Assembly (NCBI RefSeq): GCF_000176035.2
Contig: NC_015675.1
Location: 620,001-684,000, forward strand
DNA: 64,000 bases
Direction of reading: 5' to 3'
Source of the DNA: Mesorhizobium opportunistum WSM2075
GTDB lineage: Bacteria; Pseudomonadota; Alphaproteobacteria; Rhizobiales; Rhizobiaceae
The first letter of the stretch is position 1; each line of letters starts with the position of its first letter. Positions 1 to 8,890 of this stretch are shown here, one piece after another. Below the pieces are notes generated by a model that searched no databases, was not told where the DNA came from, and worked only from the letters and a program-made list of their open reading frames with translations. Made by a program: the position numbers and the translations under genes.

Positions 1-11
1 GATTGTTGGGT

Positions 12-50
12 CGGCCGCCGGCTCCAGCGCGGCGGCCGCCTTTGCTTTTT
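12..50 (+). terminator. GC-rich hairpin followed by a T-rich stretch
   Basis: A perfect 9-bp inverted repeat (CGGCCGCCG at 12-20, CGGCGGCCG at 30-38) with a 9-nt loop is followed on the plus strand by CCTTTGCTTTTT. This would terminate a plus-strand gene lying left of the window. It also sits just past the stop of the minus-strand ureohydrolase, so it may serve convergent genes. The T-run is interrupted, hence the moderate confidence. Confidence 0.4.
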
Positions 51-56
51 CGAACG

Positions 57-1118
57 TCAGGCACCCTTGCCAGTAATTGCGGGGCTGAACACCATCAGAC
101 TCAATATCTCGAACAGCACTTGGGCGGCGGCATGGGCGGTGTTGGTGGTGGCGTCATATTGCGGCGCCACCTCGACGACGTCGCCGCCGACAATGTTGAG
201 CCCTTTGAGGCCGCGCAGCAGTTCAAGCACTTCGCGCGTCGTCAGACCGCCGACTTCCGGCGTGCCGGTGCCCGGCGCGAAGGCCGGATCGACGCTGTCG
301 ATATCGAAGGACACATAGGTTGGACCGTCGCCGACGATCTTGCGCGCTTTCTCGATGATGGCCGGGAGGCCGAGCCCGGTCACCTCCTCGGCATGAACGA
401 CCGTCATGCCGGACTCGTAGGTGAACTCCCACAGATACTCGGCCGAGCCGCGGATGCCTATCTGGATGGTGCGGGTCGGGTCGAGCACGCCGTCGAGCAC
501 CGCGTTGCGGAACGGCCCGCCGTGGTGGAACTTGGTCATGTCGAACAGGCCGCTGGTGTCGCAATGGGCATCGATGTGGATCAGGCCGACCGGCGCTTTC
601 TTGCCGACGGCTTTCAGGATCGGATGGCTGATCGAATGGTCGCCGCCGACCGACAAGGGAATGACGCCGGCATCGACGATCTGGTTGGTGCGGCGTTCGA
701 TGTCCTCATGGCTGGTCTCGAGCCGATAACGGCTGCGGAAGGGCGTATCGCCGATGTCGGCGACCCTGAGTTCATGCGTCGGCGCGCATTCCAGCACGTG
801 ATTGTAGGGGCCGATGCGTTCGATGGCGCGCAGCGCCCTCGGCCCGAAGCGCGAGCCCGGCCGGTTGGTGACGCCGAGGTCCATCGGCACGCCGATCATC
901 GCCACCTGCAAATCGCCGAAATCCGGATTCTCCGCCGCTATCTCGCGGTAGGGCGCAGCGAGGAAGGTCGGGATGCCGGCATAGGGCGCAAGCCGCGTGC
1001 CGCTCTTGGAAAAGATCTTGTCGGCGACCTTGCGGAATTTCGGGTCGAACATCTCGCCGCCATGGCTCTCGCCATATTTGCGACGCAGCGCGTCGAGCTT
1101 GCCGCGATCGTAACCCAT
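57..1118 (-). CDS. Ureohydrolase (agmatinase/arginase superfamily)
   Basis: This is a 353-residue manganese- or nickel-dependent ureohydrolase that splits urea from a guanidino compound. The metal-binding motifs are all present: GGDHS near residues 158-162, DAHCD at 183-187 and SFDIDSVDP at 270-278, followed by the family PGTGTPE signature. The ATG at 1118 is chosen because AGGAGG lies about 9 bases upstream; an extension to 1274 lacks such a site. An N-terminal extension of about 65 residues precedes the core. The gene is divergent from a GcvA-like LysR regulator that probably controls it. The substrate cannot be read from the sequence: agmatine, 4-guanidinobutyrate, another guanidino acid and guanidine itself are all possible within this family. 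Confidence 0.9.
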   Translation of the reverse strand: MGYDRGKLDALRRKYGESHGGEMFDPKFRKVADKIFSKSGTRLAPYAGIPTFLAAPYREIAAENPDFGDLQVAMIGVPMDLGVTNRPGSRFGPRALRAIERIGPYNHVLECAPTHELRVADIGDTPFRSRYRLETSHEDIERRTNQIVDAGVIPLSVGGDHSISHPILKAVGKKAPVGLIHIDAHCDTSGLFDMTKFHHGGPFRNAVLDGVLDPTRTIQIGIRGSAEYLWEFTYESGMTVVHAEEVTGLGLPAIIEKARKIVGDGPTYVSFDIDSVDPAFAPGTGTPEVGGLTTREVLELLRGLKGLNIVGGDVVEVAPQYDATTNTAHAAAQVLFEILSLMVFSPAITGKGA

Positions 1119-1296
1119 ATCCGCTCCTCCTGGGCTGATGCAGTGCGGCCCGTCGACGATCCGATGCGAACTGACCGTCGTCCGGCCGGGTCGCTGTCCC
1201 GCTGGCTGCCTGCAGATTTGATGTCTTGGTGCTATTCCGTGCCAAAGTGTCCGGCAGCCGCCTTGAAAAAGCAATTGATATTGTTAGGGTCTTTTC

Positions 1297-1313
1297 TGTG
1301 AGAAAAACTCACA
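1297..1313 (+). promoter_or_regulatory. Palindromic operator candidate for the LysR regulator
   Basis: TGTGAG-AAAAA-CTCACA is a perfect 6-5-6 palindrome in the divergent region between the ureohydrolase and the LysR gene, ending 14 bases before the LysR start codon. It fits the T-N11-A pattern typical of LysR-family sites, so autoregulation and control of the ureohydrolase are likely. This is inferred from symmetry and position only. Confidence 0.5.
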
Positions 1314-1326
1314 AACAACGAGTTCC

Positions 1327-2304
1327 ATGATGGCCAAGCGCCTGCCGCCCCTGAACCCGCTGCGCGCCTTCGAGGCAACGGCGCGCCATGGCTCGCTGAC
1401 CAAGGCGGCGAGTGAGCTCAATGTCACGCATGGCGCCGTCAGCCACCAGATCAAGGCGCTGGAGCAATCGCTCGGCGTCAAGCTGTTCGAGCGGGTCGGC
1501 CAGCGGGTCAAGCTGACGCCGCATGGTGCGGAACTCCTGCCGGCGGTATCGACCGCTTTCGACGGCATCGCCGCCGCCACGCAGCGGCTGACGCGGCCGG
1601 CAAGCAGCGGCGCGCTGTCGGTGTCCTGCGTGCCGGCACTGCTGCTTTTGTGGATGACGCCGAGGCTGGGCAGCTTCACCGCGCAATATCCCGACATCCA
1701 GCTGACGCTCATCCCCTCCAACGACGCCAGGGATATCCGTGCGCCGCATATCGATGTCTGCGTGCACTATGGCAACGGAACCTGGACGGATTGCTGGATG
1801 CGCAAATGGTCGGGCCTCGAACTGTTCCCGGTGGTCAGTCCGACCTTGATCAACAACCGTCCGATCCGCAGCGTCAGGGACCTCGCCGATCATGTCTTCC
1901 TGCATGGCGACGACGGCCGCGAGTGGCACACCTGGCTGGCCGCCGCCGACGCATTGGACCTCGAACGTGGCCGCCGCCATCATCTCGGCGATGCCCGCAT
2001 GGCGACCGAGGCCGCGGTGCACGGCCATGGCGTGGCGCTGGGCGATTCCGTCACGGCAAGCGCGCTGCTGGCCAGGGGCATGCTGGTCGCGCCGTTCAGC
2101 CTGTCGGTACCGGCGGTCGATGATTTCTATGTCGTCTGCCGCAATGAAATGCGGGCGACGCCGATCGTGCAGGTGTTCATCGACTGGCTGTTCGCCGAGA
2201 AGGCCGGAGATGACGGCCGCGCCGACGCCCCGGTCGCCGGCCGTATCATCAGCCGCCGCAAGCGCCCGGCGCTCAAGGTCATCGGCGCAAAGACCGCGGG
2301 TTGA
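1327..2304 (+). CDS. LysR-family transcriptional regulator, GcvA-like
   Basis: A 325-residue LysR regulator. The N-terminal winged helix-turn-helix spans about residues 8-65 (the LRAFEATARHGSLTKAASEL stretch is typical of the GcvA group). It is followed by a substrate-binding effector domain (about 95-300). The C-terminal tail is basic and lies beyond the usual domain end. Two ATG codons are adjacent at 1327 and 1330; either could be used. It is divergent from the ureohydrolase, and a palindrome lies just upstream of its start. The probable role is to activate or repress the ureohydrolase in response to a guanidino compound or its product; that role is inferred from position. Confidence 0.88.
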   Translation: MMAKRLPPLNPLRAFEATARHGSLTKAASELNVTHGAVSHQIKALEQSLGVKLFERVGQRVKLTPHGAELLPAVSTAFDGIAAATQRLTRPASSGALSVSCVPALLLLWMTPRLGSFTAQYPDIQLTLIPSNDARDIRAPHIDVCVHYGNGTWTDCWMRKWSGLELFPVVSPTLINNRPIRSVRDLADHVFLHGDDGREWHTWLAAADALDLERGRRHHLGDARMATEAAVHGHGVALGDSVTASALLARGMLVAPFSLSVPAVDDFYVVCRNEMRATPIVQVFIDWLFAEKAGDDGRADAPVAGRIISRRKRPALKVIGAKTAG

Positions 2305-2437
2305 GCCGGCTGCGGATGGCCATACGCAGGCCGTTCTTTTTGTCGGGCCAGCCTGAAAGCGGGCAGCGTTTTGGCCAATTCGATGCTATGAGGCCTGTCG
2401 CGATTGTGGATGGCAGGCAGCGAAGGCGGCAGCGAGC

Positions 2438-3742
2438 ATGGCAAAAACCGATATAGCGCGGCGCGTCTACAACCACACCTGGAAGCTCGATCCGATCGTG
2501 CGCAGCCTGCTCGACACGGATTTCTACAAGCTTTTGATGCTGCAGATGATCTGGGGCATGTACCCCAAGGTCGACACTACCTTCTCGCTGATCAATCGTA
2601 CGACTTCGGTGCGGCTCGCCGACGAGATCGACGAAGGCGAGCTGCGCGAACAGCTCGACCATGCCCGTACCTTGCGCTTCTCCAAGAAGGAGATGATCTG
2701 GCTCGGCGGCAACACTTTCTACGGCCGCAAGCAGATCTTCGAGCCGGAGTTCCTTGCCTGGCTGGAAGGTTTCCGGCTGCCCGACTACGAGCTGTCGAAG
2801 CGTGATGGCCAGTATGAGCTGACCTTCAGCGGGCCATGGATGTACACCACGCTGTGGGAGATCCCGGCGCTCGCCATCATCAACGAGCTTCGGTCTCGCG
2901 CCGCCATGCGGGCCTTCGGCCCCTTCGCGCTCGATGTGCTCTATGCCCGCGCCAAGGCCAAGATGTGGGCCAAGACCGAGCGGCTGAAGGCGCTGCCCGG
3001 CATCCGCATTTCCGACTTCGGCACGCGCCGGCGGCATTCCTTCCTGTGGCAGCGCTGGTGCGTCGAAGCGTTGAAGGAAGGCATCGGCGAGGCCTTCACC
3101 GGTACCTCCAACGTGCTGCTCGCCATGGACAACGATCTCGAGGCGCTCGGCACCAACGCGCATGAGCTGCCTATGGTGTTTGCCGCCCTTGCCAACTCGG
3201 AAAAAGAGCTGAGAGTGTCGCCCTACAAGGTGCTGCAGGACTGGCAGCGCTACTATGGCGGCAATTTGCTGATCGTGCTGCCCGATGCCTTCGGCACCGC
3301 CTCGTTCCTGCGCGATGCGCCGGACTGGGTCGCAGACTGGACCGGCTTCCGCCCCGACAGCGCGCCGCCGATCGAGGGCGGCGAGAAGATCCTGTCCTGG
3401 TGGCGCGAGAAGGGCAAGGATCCCAAGCAGAAGCTTTTGATCTTCTCCGACGGGCTCGAGGTCGAGACCATCGAGGAGACCTACCGCCACTTCAAGGGCA
3501 AGGTGCGCATGTCCTTCGGCTGGGGCACCAACCTGACCAATGATTTCGAGGACTGCGCACCGATCGAAACCAACAGGCTGGACGCCATATCGCTGGTCTG
3601 CAAGGTCACCGAGGCCAATGGCAGGCCCGCGGTGAAGCTTTCCGACAACCCGGCCAAGGCGACCGGCGACGAGAAAGAGATCGAGCGCTATATCAGGATT
3701 TTTGGCGAGAAGGATCGCGTGGAGCAGCTGGTCAAGGTGTGA
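2438..3742 (+). CDS. pncB: Nicotinate phosphoribosyltransferase
   Basis: This 434-residue cytoplasmic enzyme of the Preiss-Handler NAD salvage pathway converts nicotinate, PRPP and ATP to nicotinate mononucleotide. The N-terminal [11 protein letters not shown] motif and the [11 protein letters not shown] segment near residue 190 are characteristic, as are GTSN near 225 and the FSDGLEVE phosphate-binding region near 335. Length matches the bacterial family. The ATG at 2438 is preceded by a weak GAAGG. The gene appears to stand alone, but nicotinamidase (pncA), which makes its substrate, lies about 8 kb downstream. A mosaic repeat directly follows the stop codon. Confidence 0.96.
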   Translation: MAKTDIARRVYNHTWKLDPIVRSLLDTDFYKLLMLQMIWGMYPKVDTTFSLINRTTSVRLADEIDEGELREQLDHARTLRFSKKEMIWLGGNTFYGRKQIFEPEFLAWLEGFRLPDYELSKRDGQYELTFSGPWMYTTLWEIPALAIINELRSRAAMRAFGPFALDVLYARAKAKMWAKTERLKALPGIRISDFGTRRRHSFLWQRWCVEALKEGIGEAFTGTSNVLLAMDNDLEALGTNAHELPMVFAALANSEKELRVSPYKVLQDWQRYYGGNLLIVLPDAFGTASFLRDAPDWVADWTGFRPDSAPPIEGGEKILSWWREKGKDPKQKLLIFSDGLEVETIEETYRHFKGKVRMSFGWGTNLTNDFEDCAPIETNRLDAISLVCKVTEANGRPAVKLSDNPAKATGDEKEIERYIRIFGEKDRVEQLVKV

Positions 3743-3792
3743 AGGGGTGGCTACGCCAGCCAAGATCGCAATCTTGGATAGGCCGGGTTCCT

Positions 3793-3956
3793 TGGCGCCC
3801 CCCTCTGTCCTGCCGGACATCTCCCCCTCAAGGGGGGAGATTGGACTTGGTCTCTGCTTTCGCCAATCTCCAACGCTTGAAGAATGGCGCCAACAGACCG
3901 TTCAGCCGATCTCTTCCCTTGAGGGGGAGATGTCCGGGAGGACAGAGGGGGGCGCC
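3793..3956. repeat. Palindromic mosaic intergenic repeat, copy 1
   Basis: The left arm (3793-3834) and right arm (3918-3956) are near-perfect inverted copies of each other, beginning and ending in GGCGCCCCCC/GGGGGGCGCC and sharing the core CTCTGTCCT-CCGGACATCTCCCC. The left arm also carries its own internal hairpin (TCTCCCCCT / AGGGGGGAGA). About 80 bases of unrelated DNA separate the arms. A second copy lies at 6863-7024. The design matches the rhizobial intergenic mosaic elements (RIME-like). The right arm supplies a purine-rich ribosome-binding-like sequence and the ATG of the next gene. Confidence 0.85.
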
Positions 3957-5369
3957 GTAGAGCGCTACTATCTGCTGTTGGCGTTATTATCTGCGGCGCT
4001 GCTGGCCCTCCTCCCCACCCAAGCCTTCGCCCACGCCTCCGACCGCGGCCACGTCCTGCTCTTGCCGACCGGCTATTATCTCGCCGGCGGCGCTTTCGCA
4101 GTGGCCGTCAGCTTCCTCGTGCTGGCCCTGCTGCCGCCCGTGGCTCTCGACAAATTCTGGCGTCGGCGCTTGCAATTCTTCACCGTCAGCGACGGCGCGC
4201 GCACCGCCGTCAGCCTGACATCCTTTGCCGGCTTTGCAATTCTCATTGCCGCTGGCCTGTTCGGCAGCCGCGACCCGCTCTCCAATCCGCTGCCGCTGCT
4301 GATCTGGACGCTGATGTGGGCCGGCCTCACGCTGCTGCAGGGCGTCTTCGGCGACCTCTGGTCATGGCTCAATCCCTGGTACGGGCCCTGGCGTCTGATC
4401 TCACGTCTCTTGCGCGCGGGCGATGAAGGGATACTGCTGCTTCCCCGATGGCTCGGCTGCTGGCCAGCCGTCATCCTGTTTTTCGCCTTTGCCTGGTTCG
4501 AACTCATCGATCCGGCTCCCGACGATCCCGCACGGCTTGCCGTTGCCGCCGGTGTCTATTGGCTGCTCACCTTCCTGGCCATGCTGGCATTCGGCTATCG
4601 CGGCTGGAGCCGCGGCGGAGAATTCCTGACGGTCTTCTTCTCGATGGTGGCGCGTTTCGCGCCCGTCGAGCGCAACGACGCCGGCCGGCTTGCGCTCTGC
4701 TGGCCGGGCGCCAAGCTGCTCGCCGCCGAGCCGTTGCCGCCCAGCGGCATCGCCTTCTTGCTGCTTGCGCTGTCGTCAGTGTCCTTCGACGGCCTGTCGA
4801 AAACCTTCTTCTGGCTCGGCCTGTTCGGCATCAATCCGCTCGAATTCCCGGGCCGCACCGCAGTGATCGGCAGCGGCACTTTCGGGCTCGTCCTGACATT
4901 CCTGCTGCTGGCGGTGGTTTTCCTGTTTGCCGTCTGGCTCGGCCAACGCGTTGCCGGCAGCGATCAGCCTCTTCGTCACGCCGCGGGACTGCTGGTCTGG
5001 TCGATCGTGCCGATCGCGCTCGCCTATCATGTCGCACACTACCTGACGGCGCTGCTGGTCGACGGCCAGTATACGTTGGCCTCCCTGTCCGACCCGTTCG
5101 CACTGGGCTGGAACCTGTTCGGCACAGCCGACATGCAGATCGAGGCCGGCATCGTTGCCGGAGCCGGCTCGGCCTGGTGGCTGTGGAACATCCAGGCCGG
5201 CGCCATCATCCTTGGCCATGTGCTCGCCGTCCTCGTCGCCCACGGGCTTGCCTGGCGCCTGCATCCGCAGCCTGGCCGCGCCGCGCTCAGCCAGTTTCCG
5301 CTCACGCTGCTGATGATCGCCTACACCGTCTTCGGCCTCTGGCTGCTTGCCACGCCGACAGTTGGATGA
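3930..5369 (+). CDS. Polytopic membrane protein of unknown function
   Basis: A 479-residue integral membrane protein. After a cleavable-looking signal (hydrophobic run ending TQAFA, then HASDRGHV) come about 10-12 hydrophobic segments spread to the C-terminus. The HASDRGH start after the signal resembles membrane proteins often annotated as fenitrothion-hydrolase-like in actinobacteria; no enzymatic activity should be assumed. The start is uncertain. The ATG at 3930 lies inside the right arm of the mosaic repeat, with GAGGGGGAG just upstream as a plausible ribosome site, and gives a sensible signal peptide. A longer in-frame start at 3702 would overlap pncB. No partner genes are evident. Confidence 0.65.
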   Translation: MSGRTEGGAVERYYLLLALLSAALLALLPTQAFAHASDRGHVLLLPTGYYLAGGAFAVAVSFLVLALLPPVALDKFWRRRLQFFTVSDGARTAVSLTSFAGFAILIAAGLFGSRDPLSNPLPLLIWTLMWAGLTLLQGVFGDLWSWLNPWYGPWRLISRLLRAGDEGILLLPRWLGCWPAVILFFAFAWFELIDPAPDDPARLAVAAGVYWLLTFLAMLAFGYRGWSRGGEFLTVFFSMVARFAPVERNDAGRLALCWPGAKLLAAEPLPPSGIAFLLLALSSVSFDGLSKTFFWLGLFGINPLEFPGRTAVIGSGTFGLVLTFLLLAVVFLFAVWLGQRVAGSDQPLRHAAGLLVWSIVPIALAYHVAHYLTALLVDGQYTLASLSDPFALGWNLFGTADMQIEAGIVAGAGSAWWLWNIQAGAIILGHVLAVLVAHGLAWRLHPQPGRAALSQFPLTLLMIAYTVFGLWLLATPTVG

Positions 5370-5531
5370 GCCGTCTGCACTGGAAAATAAACCGGGATTC
5401 GCCTAGGGAACCAGCATTGCCGTGTCCCGACTTTGGTGATTTAGTTTGTACACATGCAATTTCGGCCCTCCGATAGGGCGGCCCGCCGCGCTACAGCCAT
5501 TGGTCAAAACTCAAAAAACAGGGGAACTGCC

Positions 5532-6836
5532 GTGACTGACAAGAATGGGTTTTTCGATCTCTCCAAAACCACGCTCTCTCGCCGCACGGCGCTGAAGGGC
5601 CTCGCCGCCGGCGCCGGCTTGACGCTCGCTCCCGGCTTCGTCCGCTACTCCCAGGCGCAGAGCTCTGCGCCGATCAAGATCGGCTTCCAGTCGCACCGCA
5701 CCGGCATCGGTGCCGCCTATGGCCGCTGGTACGAGAAGACCACGGCCGCCGCTATCAAGGCGATCAACGCCGCCGGCGGCATCAACGGCCGCCAGGTCGA
5801 GGTGATCATCGAGGATGACGGCACCGATCCCGGCCGTGGTGCGGAAGTGGTCGGCAAATTCGCCACCCAGCACAAGACCGACATCGTCTTCGGCACGCTG
5901 TTCTCGCATGTCGTCATCGGCTCGGCGCCCGCCGCCGGCGAAAACAAGATGCCCTATTTCGTGGTCAGCGAAGGCCACCACGTCGCCTCGACCAAGCTCA
6001 ACCGCTATGTCTTCCAGCCCGGCATCACCGACGTGAAGAGCCAGATCCAGTCGATGGCGCCTTGGATCGCGGCCAATGCCGGCAAGAAGGTGACGCAGAT
6101 ATTCCCCGATTTCGCCTTCGGCTACGATCATCGCGACTACCTGCCGCCGGCGCTGAAGGCGCAAGGCGCCGAGGTCATCGCGCAGATCGCCATCCCGCCG
6201 ACGGAATCGTCCTTCACCAAATATTTCCCGCAGATCCCGGCCGAGACCGAAGTGATCTACCACGTCATGGTCGGCCCGGCGGTGCTCACCTTCGTCAAGG
6301 AACTCGGCGAATTCTACGGCTCCAACCGGCCGCAGCTGTTCGGCTTCATCGATTCGCTCGAGGCCACCGACATCAACAGCCCCGGCCTGGAATTCCTCGA
6401 CGGCAGCCATTTCTGGGAAGGGTCGCCACGCTACGCGCAGCCCGATGACAGCGAAGCGCAGAAGGCCTATCGCGCCGCTGTCGGCATCGACGACAATGGG
6501 GCGGCCGTCGGCGACCCCAAGGACGTCTCCACCGCCGCGCACATGTTCGGCTGCTGGGAAACGCTCTATGTCGTCAAGAAGGCGATGGAAGACGCCGGCT
6601 ACAAGGGACCGGAGGACCGCGCCAAGCTGGTCGAGGCAACCGAGGCGCTGACCGCCTTCGCCGAAGGCCCGGAGCACCCGCAGGGGCCGAAAACCTTCAA
6701 CGGCAAGATCCACCAGTGTTTCGGCATCCAGAACATCTCCAAGGTCGAGGGCGGCAAGCTGAAGGTCGTCCACAAGACCAAGATCGAGGACGGGCTTTAC
6801 GAGGCCGAGGGGGATTATACGACGCAGGCGCTGTAG
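5532..6836 (+). CDS. ABC transporter substrate-binding protein, HAAT (branched-chain amino acid/amide) type
   Basis: A 434-residue periplasmic binding protein of the Leu/Ile/Val-amide family (Periplas_BP_6). The N-terminus carries a Tat-type signal (SRRTALKGL, then a hydrophobic stretch ending about residue 43 at YSQAQ), so it may be exported folded. The GTG at 5532 is preferred: AGGGGA lies about 8 bases upstream. An in-frame ATG at 5454 would add 26 residues that do not look like a leader. It heads the transporter genes livH-livM-livG-livF, but a mosaic repeat separates it from livH. The ligand cannot be inferred; amides, urea, aliphatic amino acids and aromatic acids are all known for this family. 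Confidence 0.88.
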   Translation: MTDKNGFFDLSKTTLSRRTALKGLAAGAGLTLAPGFVRYSQAQSSAPIKIGFQSHRTGIGAAYGRWYEKTTAAAIKAINAAGGINGRQVEVIIEDDGTDPGRGAEVVGKFATQHKTDIVFGTLFSHVVIGSAPAAGENKMPYFVVSEGHHVASTKLNRYVFQPGITDVKSQIQSMAPWIAANAGKKVTQIFPDFAFGYDHRDYLPPALKAQGAEVIAQIAIPPTESSFTKYFPQIPAETEVIYHVMVGPAVLTFVKELGEFYGSNRPQLFGFIDSLEATDINSPGLEFLDGSHFWEGSPRYAQPDDSEAQKAYRAAVGIDDNGAAVGDPKDVSTAAHMFGCWETLYVVKKAMEDAGYKGPEDRAKLVEATEALTAFAEGPEHPQGPKTFNGKIHQCFGIQNISKVEGGKLKVVHKTKIEDGLYEAEGDYTTQAL

Positions 6837-6862
6837 GCTGCTTTAGCCAGCGTGAGTGCCAA

Positions 6863-7024
6863 GGCACCCCCCTCTGTCCTGCCGGACATCTCCCCCGCAA
6901 GGGGGGAGATCGGCAGCTTATGCGGCGGCGCCTATCTGCCGGCCTTGATAATTGGCGAAACCATCGACGACATCCAATCTCCCCCCTTGCGGGGGAGATG
7001 CCCGGCAGGGCAGAGGGGGGTGCC
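6863..7024. repeat. Palindromic mosaic intergenic repeat, copy 2
   Basis: This is the same element as at 3793-3956: outer arms GGCACCCCCC and GGGGGGTGCC, core CTCTGTCCTGCCGGACATC and an internal CCCCCGCAAGGGGGG hairpin. It lies inside a transporter operon, between the binding-protein gene and the permease gene, where a stable stem could stabilise the upstream message or lower downstream expression. Confidence 0.85.
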
Positions 7025-7049
7025 TCGCGCATCCGCTGGTGTCTAGCCG

Positions 7050-7931
7050 ATGCACTTCGGACCTCATCTCCTCCTCGCCGCCCTCGAAGGCCTCGTCACC
7101 TCCGCCGTGCTGGCGCTGACCGCGCTTGGGCTGTCGCTGGTGTTCGGCGTCATGCGTGTCGTCAATGTCGCGCATGGCGAGTTCTTCATGCTCGGCGCGG
7201 TGCTCGCCTGGGCGATCTCGACAGCGGTCGGCAGCCATCCGGCGCTTGGCTTCCTGGCGGCACTGGTGATCGCGCCGCTGATCGTCGGTGCCATTGCGCT
7301 CATCGCCGAGCGGCTGGTGCTGCGCCGGCTCAACTACAATCCGGAAGCCACGATCGTTGCCACCATCGGCATGCTCTACATCATCCAGCAGCTGGCACTG
7401 ACCTTCTACGGTCCGGAGGCGCGGCCGGTGGAGCCGCCCTTCAACCACCGCATCCTTTTGCCGTGGTTTGGCTATTCAGGCTACAAGCTGTCTGTCGTCG
7501 CTGCTTCCGCGCTCTTGCTGATCGCGACCTGGCTGGTGCTGACGCGCACCAAGGCCGGCCTCGTCATGCGCGCCACGCAGTATGACAGCGAGACGGCGCA
7601 AGCCTTCGGCATTCCTGTCGGCCGCGTCTATGGCGGCGTCTTCGCGCTCGGCGCCATGCTGGCGGCCATCGCCGCGGTGTTGATCGTGCCGATCAGCCAG
7701 GCGCATTACCTGATGGGACAGGATCCGCTGCTGTTGTCCTTCATCGTCGTCATCATCGGCGGCCTCGGCTCGTTGCGCGGCACGGTCGTCGCCGCCGTGC
7801 TGATCGGCATGTCGGACGGCATCATCTCGATGTTCTTCTCGCCGACGCTGGCCAAGATCATCGCCACGCTGCTGGTCGCCATGGTGCTGGTGTTCCGGCC
7901 GCAGGGTTTGTTCGGGACGGCCTCGCGATGA
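7050..7931 (+). CDS. livH: HAAT-family ABC transporter permease, LivH-like
   Basis: A 293-residue inner-membrane permease with about eight hydrophobic segments. It shows the family landmarks GLSLVFGVMRVVNVAHGEF near residues 27-45 and IIGGLGSLRGTVVAAVLIG near residue 235. It forms the translocation channel with the LivM-like protein encoded next. The ATG at 7050 has no strong ribosome site, and the mosaic repeat ends 25 bases upstream, so translation may be weaker than for the binding protein. Its stop overlaps the livM start (ATGA), indicating coupling. The symbol denotes family position, not proven leucine transport. Confidence 0.9.
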   Translation: MHFGPHLLLAALEGLVTSAVLALTALGLSLVFGVMRVVNVAHGEFFMLGAVLAWAISTAVGSHPALGFLAALVIAPLIVGAIALIAERLVLRRLNYNPEATIVATIGMLYIIQQLALTFYGPEARPVEPPFNHRILLPWFGYSGYKLSVVAASALLLIATWLVLTRTKAGLVMRATQYDSETAQAFGIPVGRVYGGVFALGAMLAAIAAVLIVPISQAHYLMGQDPLLLSFIVVIIGGLGSLRGTVVAAVLIGMSDGIISMFFSPTLAKIIATLLVAMVLVFRPQGLFGTASR

Positions 7932-8890
7932 GTGAAGCTTCGCCGGCAAAAGCCTATGCGCTCCACCTCGGCGTGATCGCGCTGCTGTTCGTGCTTAGCT
8001 TCGTGCTGCCCGACTACTATCACGGCCTGCTCGCCCGCATCCTGGTGCTGGCGGTGTTTGCCATGGGCTACAATTTGCTGTTCGGCTATGTCGGCCTGCT
8101 CAGCCTCGGCCATGCGATGTTCTTCGCTGCCGGTCTCTATGGCGCTGGCCTCGCCGTCATCCAGCTCGGCTGGAACGTGCCGCTGGCCTTCGCCGCCGGA
8201 ATTGCCTGCGGCGCCGTACTGGCGCTGGCGATCGGCCTTCTGGCGCTGCGCACCACCGGCGTCGCCTTCATGATCGTCACCATGATGTTCGCGCAGGTGT
8301 TTTATCTGCTCATCCTCTATTTCGCCGTGTGGACCGGCGGCGACCAGGGCCAGGTCGTGCCGCAGCCGGCACGCGTCCTCAATCTCGGTGCGACCTCGCT
8401 CGACCTCACCAATCCGACGGTGCGCTACATGAGTGCGCTGGCGCTGTTCTCGCTCGTGCTCATGATCACGCTGGCCATCGTCCGATCCCGCCATGGCCGC
8501 GTGCTCGTCGCCATCCGCGAGAACGAGGAGCGGGCGAAGATGCTGGGCTACGACACTTTCTCCAACAAGCTCGCCGCCGTCGTCGTCTCCGGCGCGATCT
8601 GCGCGGCGTCGGGCGCCGCCTACGCTCTGCTGTTCGGCTATATCGGCTCGAGCTTCGCCTCGGTGCAGTATTCGATCCTGCCGCTGCTGTGGGTGCTGCT
8701 CGGCGGCGCCGCTACGACGCTTGGACCGCTGATCGGCACGCTGTTCATGTACTATGTCATCGATGTCACCAGCGGCTACACCTCGGCCTACCTGCTGATC
8801 GTCGGCATCGCGCTGATCCTGCTGGTGCTGTTCTTCCCGAAGGGCGTTCTGGGCAGCATCCGCCAGCGCTGGCTCGGATGGCTGCCATGA
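7928..8890 (+). CDS. livM: HAAT-family ABC transporter permease, LivM-like
   Basis: A 320-residue inner-membrane permease, the partner of the LivH-like subunit. About 8-9 membrane segments are visible, with the family motif GYVGLLSLGHAMFF near residues 53-66 and the conserved AIRENEERAKMLGYD loop near 195-210, which contacts the ATPases. Its start overlaps the livH stop, and its end overlaps the livG start, so the four genes are translationally coupled. The C-terminus (FFPKGVLGSI) is typical of the family. Confidence 0.92.
   Translation: MSEASPAKAYALHLGVIALLFVLSFVLPDYYHGLLARILVLAVFAMGYNLLFGYVGLLSLGHAMFFAAGLYGAGLAVIQLGWNVPLAFAAGIACGAVLALAIGLLALRTTGVAFMIVTMMFAQVFYLLILYFAVWTGGDQGQVVPQPARVLNLGATSLDLTNPTVRYMSALALFSLVLMITLAIVRSRHGRVLVAIRENEERAKMLGYDTFSNKLAAVVVSGAICAASGAAYALLFGYIGSSFASVQYSILPLLWVLLGGAATTLGPLIGTLFMYYVIDVTSGYTSAYLLIVGIALILLVLFFPKGVLGSIRQRWLGWLP

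Noticed and set aside
2330..2345. Possible terminator after the LysR gene (GGCC stem and a short T-run)
   Set aside because: The stem is only four base pairs and relies on a self-complementary GGCC; not convincing.
2279..3820. Minus-strand open frame opposite pncB
   Set aside because: pncB is unmistakable on the plus strand; the opposite frame has no recognisable features.
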